A DNA stretch of 64,000 bases from UBA5342 sp965662645 (lineage in GTDB: Bacteria > Bacteroidota > Bacteroidia > Bacteroidales > UBA5342), in the NCBI GenBank assembly GCA_965662645.1, contig CBFIII010000007.1:41387-105386 (forward strand). Direction: 5' to 3'. Position 1 is the first letter of the stretch, and each line of letters starts with the position of its first letter. Below, piece by piece: positions 60,226 to 64,000 of this stretch. A program made the position numbers and the translations under genes. The notes under the pieces were generated by a model that had not been told where the DNA came from, searched no databases, and worked only from the letters and a program-made list of their open reading frames with translations.

Positions 60226-62550
60226 ATGAACTTTTTTCAAATAGAAATATTATTATCACAAGGCATATTAGTTTCATTTTTGATTCTAACACTTTTCCAC
60301 CTGCGCAAAAAACTTGGAATAGGAATACTCTTTGCCTGTTTAGGCTTATTCCAATTTATGCAAGTATTTCTTTCCAGTACAGTTTATGTAAGAATAGCAC
60401 CAAATCTACTCGTATCACCCGGTTCATCTGTCTTATTTACAGCGACACTTTTTGCTATTTTAATTATATATATAAAAGAAGATGCCAGCGAAACCAGAAA
60501 AATCATTTATGCCCTTTTGATTGCAAATATTACCATGGCATTTCTGATTGAATCCTTTGGTTGGAATATTAAAGGATCATCGACTTTCAACCCATTTAAT
60601 GTTTCAACAAATCTATTTGATAATAATGCTTGGGGGTTATTTGTAGGCACAATAGGACTTTTTCTCGATTCATTATTAATTATTATTATCTATGAATTCA
60701 CATCAAGATATCTGTCAAACTTATTTTTGAAAATTTGTTTAACAATGTTAATCGTTGTGAGTTTCGATACACTCTTCTTTTCTATTATAACATTTTGGAA
60801 ATACGACAATCTGAAAACTATTTTAATATCAGGTTTAATATCAAAAAGTTTTTTTACATTTTTTTATAGTATTATCTTCTCTATTTATTTAAGATACTTT
60901 GACACAAGGGAATTGAACACCGATTACCTTAAAATAAATGACGTATTTAAACCACTGACTTACAGGGAAAAGTTTGAAATCGCAAAACGTGATGCCATTC
61001 AAACTTCAAAAGAAGTTAAACTGAGAAAAATAAAATATCAAACACTTACAAATGCATCTCCCGTTGGTATTTTTCATACGCGTAGTGACGGCTACACCAC
61101 ATTTGTCAATCCTAAATGGAGTGAAATTTCTGGATTGTCAATGGATGAAGCACTAGGAAATGGATGGTTCAAAGCAGTTCATCCCGACGATATTGACCCC
61201 ATTAAAAATGAATGGGAACATGCAACAATAGAAGAAAGGACATCAGAAACCCAATATCGGTTTTTATTAAGTGATGGTTCAATTAAATGGGTATTAGGTC
61301 GTGCAGTTCCTGAAATAAACGAGCACCATCAGATAATAGGATATGTAGGGACAATAACAGAAATTACCAACATAAAACTATTTGAACAAGAGCAAATACT
61401 ATTGAAAGAAAAAGCGGAAGAAAGTGACCGCCTAAAAACGGCCTTTCTTGCAAATATGAGCCACGAAATAAGAACACCAATGAATGGAATTTTAGGTTTT
61501 GCTGGTTTACTGAAAGAACCAGACTTATCAGGAGAAATACAATCTAAATATATTCAGATTATTGAAAAAAGTGGAGCACGAATGCTTAATATTATCAATA
61601 ATATTGTGAGCATTTCCAAAATAGAATCAGGTATAATAGACGTCAATCTTACAGAAACAAATATTAACAATCAACTTCAATTTGTCTGTGATTCACTAAA
61701 ACTAGATGCTCAAAATAAAAAACTCAATCTATCCTTTAAAAGTTCATTACCAGAAGAAGAAGCAATCATTAATACAGATTGCCAAAAGTTAGATATAATA
61801 CTGACCAATCTAGTAAAAAATGCTATAAAATATACCGATTCAGGGAATGTAGAATTTGGATATATTAAGAAAAAAGAAGAATTTGAATTTTATGTGAGAG
61901 ACAGCGGAATAGGAATACCAAAAGAAAGGTTGGATGCCATATTTGAACGTTTTATACAAGCTGACATCGCTGATAAAATGGCACGACAAGGAGCAGGTCT
62001 TGGATTAACTATTTCCAAAGCTTATGTGGAAATACTCGGTGGTAAAATTTGGGTGAAAAGTGAAGAAAACATAGGCTCAACCTTCTTTTTTACAATTCCT
62101 TGCAATATAAATTCTAAGCAGGAAATCAACACCATAACCAATACTACACCTCAAGACAAAGCAGAAACTAAAACTCCTAAAATCTCGGGTTTAAAAGTTT
62201 TAATCGCAGAAGACGATAAAGCATCTGTAATGTTAATATCAATAATAATGAAGGATTTAAGCAAAGAAATACTTAAAGCAAGCAATGGTCTAGAAGCTAT
62301 AGAAATTTGCCGTAAAAACCCTGATATTGATTTAGTACTAATGGACATTCAGATGTCCCAAATGAACGGATATGAAGCGACTCGTGAAATCCGAAAATTC
62401 AATAAAGATGTAATTATCATTGCCCAAACGGCTTTTGCCCTTAAAGGAGACAAAGGAAAAGCTATAGAAGCAGGTTGTAATAATCATATCCCAAAACCCA
62501 TCAAGCAAAAGGAATTATTAGCTTTACTACAATCGCATTTTGCTAAATAA
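60226..62550 (+). CDS. Hybrid sensor histidine kinase with PAS and receiver domains
   Basis: The 774-residue protein has seven predicted membrane helices (about 1-230), a PAS/PAC module (about 265-385: TNASPVGIFHTRSDGYTTFV, NPKWSEISG), a HisKA domain with H413 in NMSHEIRTPMNG, HATPase_c (about 505-625: NLVKNAIKYTDSG, DSGIGIPKERLDAIFERF, GAGLGLTISKAY) and a C-terminal receiver with D707 in LVLMDIQMS. It should autophosphorylate and pass phosphate to its own receiver. No DNA-binding response regulator is adjacent. The input signal is unknown. Repeat copy C follows. Confidence 0.93.
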   Translation: MNFFQIEILLSQGILVSFLILTLFHLRKKLGIGILFACLGLFQFMQVFLSSTVYVRIAPNLLVSPGSSVLFTATLFAILIIYIKEDASETRKIIYALLIANITMAFLIESFGWNIKGSSTFNPFNVSTNLFDNNAWGLFVGTIGLFLDSLLIIIIYEFTSRYLSNLFLKICLTMLIVVSFDTLFFSIITFWKYDNLKTILISGLISKSFFTFFYSIIFSIYLRYFDTRELNTDYLKINDVFKPLTYREKFEIAKRDAIQTSKEVKLRKIKYQTLTNASPVGIFHTRSDGYTTFVNPKWSEISGLSMDEALGNGWFKAVHPDDIDPIKNEWEHATIEERTSETQYRFLLSDGSIKWVLGRAVPEINEHHQIIGYVGTITEITNIKLFEQEQILLKEKAEESDRLKTAFLANMSHEIRTPMNGILGFAGLLKEPDLSGEIQSKYIQIIEKSGARMLNIINNIVSISKIESGIIDVNLTETNINNQLQFVCDSLKLDAQNKKLNLSFKSSLPEEEAIINTDCQKLDIILTNLVKNAIKYTDSGNVEFGYIKKKEEFEFYVRDSGIGIPKERLDAIFERFIQADIADKMARQGAGLGLTISKAYVEILGGKIWVKSEENIGSTFFFTIPCNINSKQEINTITNTTPQDKAETKTPKISGLKVLIAEDDKASVMLISIIMKDLSKEILKASNGLEAIEICRKNPDIDLVLMDIQMSQMNGYEATREIRKFNKDVIIIAQTAFALKGDKGKAIEAGCNNHIPKPIKQKELLALLQSHFAK

Positions 62551-62574
62551 GTCATCAACCTCGAGGCATTTAGT

Positions 62575-62633
62575 TGAAGCACATTTTATTATTAGCAGCA
62601 AGCTACGAAGAATTAACCCCACAATGTGGGATT
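62575..62633 (+). repeat. Dispersed palindrome-rich repeat, copy C (partial)
   Basis: This stretch matches the right half of copy A: a degraded GCAGCAAGCTACG arm and the intact CCCACAATGTGGG palindrome. The left arm is missing. Confidence 0.65.
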
Positions 62634-62653
62634 AAAAAATTCAAGGAGAAAAA

Positions 62654-63157
62654 ATGAAACATAAAGTAATAAAAAAACAGACAAACAGTAGAATGTGTTT
62701 TGGGTGTGGTATTGAGAACAAACTAGGTCTAAAGGCATCCTTTTATGAACTAGATAATCATGAACTTGTAGCCATTTTTAAGCCTATAAATGAACACCAA
62801 TCTTATCCTGAAAGACTTCATGGAGGGATTTCTGCTACTATTCTTGATGAAACATTAGGACGAGTAATATCGATTGAAGACGAAACTATTTGGGGAGTTA
62901 CTGCTGAACTTAATGTTAAGTATAAAAAGCCAGTACCACTAGATCAAGAGTTAAAAGTTGTGGCTAAGATTACAAGAAATACGAGCCGGATATTTGAGGG
63001 CGAAGGAAAAATACTTTTAGAAAATGGAGATATAGCAGTTACAGCTACGGGGAAGTATATGAAAATGTCACTGGATAAAATTGCAGATGTAAATGATGAG
63101 GATATCGCTTGGAATATAGTAGTAACAGAAAATGATATAAGTGAAATTGAATATTAG
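62654..63157 (+). CDS. PaaI-like hotdog-fold thioesterase
   Basis: The 167-residue protein has a hotdog fold with CFGCGIENKLGLKASFYE (about 15-32), ERLHGGISATILDETLG (about 56-72) and the strand TAELNVKYKKPVPL. HGGxxxxxxD/E is the substrate and catalytic region of PaaI/YiiD-type acyl-CoA thioesterases. The acyl group is not known. A good Shine-Dalgarno (AAGGAG) lies seven bases before the ATG. About 70 further residues extend beyond the hotdog strand set. It follows the histidine kinase gene but is separated from it by repeat copy C. Confidence 0.82.
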   Translation: MKHKVIKKQTNSRMCFGCGIENKLGLKASFYELDNHELVAIFKPINEHQSYPERLHGGISATILDETLGRVISIEDETIWGVTAELNVKYKKPVPLDQELKVVAKITRNTSRIFEGEGKILLENGDIAVTATGKYMKMSLDKIADVNDEDIAWNIVVTENDISEIEY

Positions 63158-63310
63158 ATAAAGAACTAACACAGTACCTACTTCTCACAACACCGTTATT
63201 CAATAACAAATTGGCTATTTCAGTCAAACCGTGCCACTATTAAATAGTATTTTTGAAGAAAAGACGCACATTTAACGTGATTCTAATAAAAGAATAAGAG
63301 CTTTAATATA

Positions 63311-63419
63311 AGTGGTAACGACCGCATCTTGGCTTATCCATTAACGGGATTCCCACATACAATGCAATATCATCAGTGCTATTGAACTTAACTTCTCTGT
63401 TAACAAAATGTGATATGGC
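63311..63419 (-). pseudogene. Decayed 5S rRNA copy
   Basis: The stretch aligns with the intact 5S at 63550-63660: shared segments are TCCCACATACAATGCA, TATCATC, GCTATTG and CTTAACTTCTCTGTT. It has an extra block of about 20 bp near 63324-63350 and several GC-to-AT changes, and its 5' end is lost. It also keeps the flanking GAATAAGAGCTTTAATATAA found beside the real gene, showing that the terminator's half was duplicated with it. It is probably not functional. Confidence 0.75.
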
Positions 63420-63510
63420 AAATTACAAAAACCAATCTTGTGCATAGAAAAAACAAAACCATTCCAGGTCATACATACGATAACGTTGTACAAAACATTT
63501 AGGCATAAAA

Positions 63511-63543
63511 AAAGCCCTTATTCTTTTGAAGAATAAGAGCTTT
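63511..63543 (-). terminator. rRNA operon terminator
   Basis: Bases 63511-63525 pair with 63529-63543 (15 bp with one G-U in the minus-strand RNA, 3-nt loop). It is followed on the minus strand by a T-run, directly after 5S. Confidence 0.9.
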
Positions 63544-63549
63544 AATATA

Positions 63550-63660
<111 letters not shown>

Positions 63661-63800
63661 ATAAAATAAACACATTAAGAAGTCGTTCGTTGTAAAGTTT
63701 TATTTATGATCCTGAATCACTCTCGCAAGCCATCCATTACATAATATTTTTAAAGACATATAGAAAAAATAGAGACACTAAACTATGTGCATACTACTTA

Positions 63801-64000
63801 TCGGAAGTTTTTGGGCAATTAGTACTGCTCGGCTAAATATGTTACCACACTTACACCTACAGCCTATCAACGTCATAGTCTCTGACGACCCTATAAGGAA
63901 ATCTCATCTTGAAGACGGCTTCGTGCTTAGATGCTTTCAGCACTTATCCAGACCCAACGGAGCTACTGAGCGATGCACCTGGCGGTACAACTCATACACA
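63801..64000 (-). rRNA. rrl: 23S ribosomal RNA, 3' end (partial)
   Basis: The minus strand carries conserved 23S domain VI sequence, including GCATCTAAGCACGAAGCC, TGATAGGCTG and AGTACTAATTGCCC near the end. The gene continues beyond the window. The 3' end is estimated near 63801. The 140-bp spacer to 5S (63661-63800) contains no tRNA. Confidence 0.93.

Noticed and set aside
63661..63800. tRNA in the 23S-5S spacer
   Set aside because: No T-loop or acceptor-stem pattern is visible in either orientation.

Overview
The window looks like chromosomal DNA of a member of the Bacteroidota, most likely order Bacteroidales. It is AT-rich. It carries lineage-typical genes: gldH, a DUF4296 lipoprotein behind lspA, a DUF2723 membrane protein, a Porin_10-type putative porin, a TonB-dependent receptor and single-chain eukaryote-type glycyl-tRNA synthetase. 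It also has many Bacteroidota-type -7 promoter elements (TAnnTTTG), several with a TTG/TTTG -33 element about 19 bp upstream. I cannot resolve genus from sequence alone.

Layout. 1-4.6 kb: end of an unrecognised gene, an FNR-like flavoprotein, a PLP aminotransferase, a REP-associated tyrosine transposase with its own palindromes, and enolase. 4.8-14.2 kb (+): second aminotransferase, LolC/E-type permease, deoxynucleoside kinase, argB, pyrG-yidC, glyS. 14.5-19.7 kb: outer-membrane-like protein, heptose-7-phosphate kinase, SppA, DeoC. 20-27.3 kb: TonB receptor, then a sigma-like/anti-sigma pair, an HU-like protein, a LytTR regulator and a large secreted protein of unknown function. 27.5-31.2 kb (-): MscS channel, a possible small RNA, and psp1-gldH-gcvH. 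31.4-36 kb (+): gmhA, DUF2723, GH16-like. 36.2-43.3 kb (-): ssb, then the operon ileS-dksA-lspA-DUF4296, DUF3820 and a tiny basic protein. 44-47 kb (+): paaK and a beta-helix lipoprotein. 47-57.4 kb (-): AAA/DUF4143 ATPase with three 32-bp palindromic repeats, mfd, an orphan cytochrome b behind ftcD, porin, TrmH-type methyltransferase and VF530. 57.5-63.2 kb: DbpA-like helicase, CvfB-like protein, hybrid histidine kinase, thioesterase. 63.3-64 kb (-): a decayed 5S copy, the rRNA terminator, an intact 5S and the 3' end of a 23S gene whose operon continues beyond the window.

Most genes are housekeeping: translation, nucleotide and central metabolism, envelope biogenesis, DNA repair. gmhA and hldA are both steps of LPS-heptose synthesis but sit 15 kb apart. 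lspA, gldH, DUF4296, yidC, the LolC/E-type permease and the porin together point to an active lipoprotein and outer-membrane system. The accessory interest lies in the repeats: a RAYT/REP unit, a roughly 100-bp palindrome-rich repeat in three places, and the 32-bp palindrome array. The regulatory cluster at 22-27 kb, a possible sigma-54-driven sRNA and the 5S pseudogene also deserve a look.
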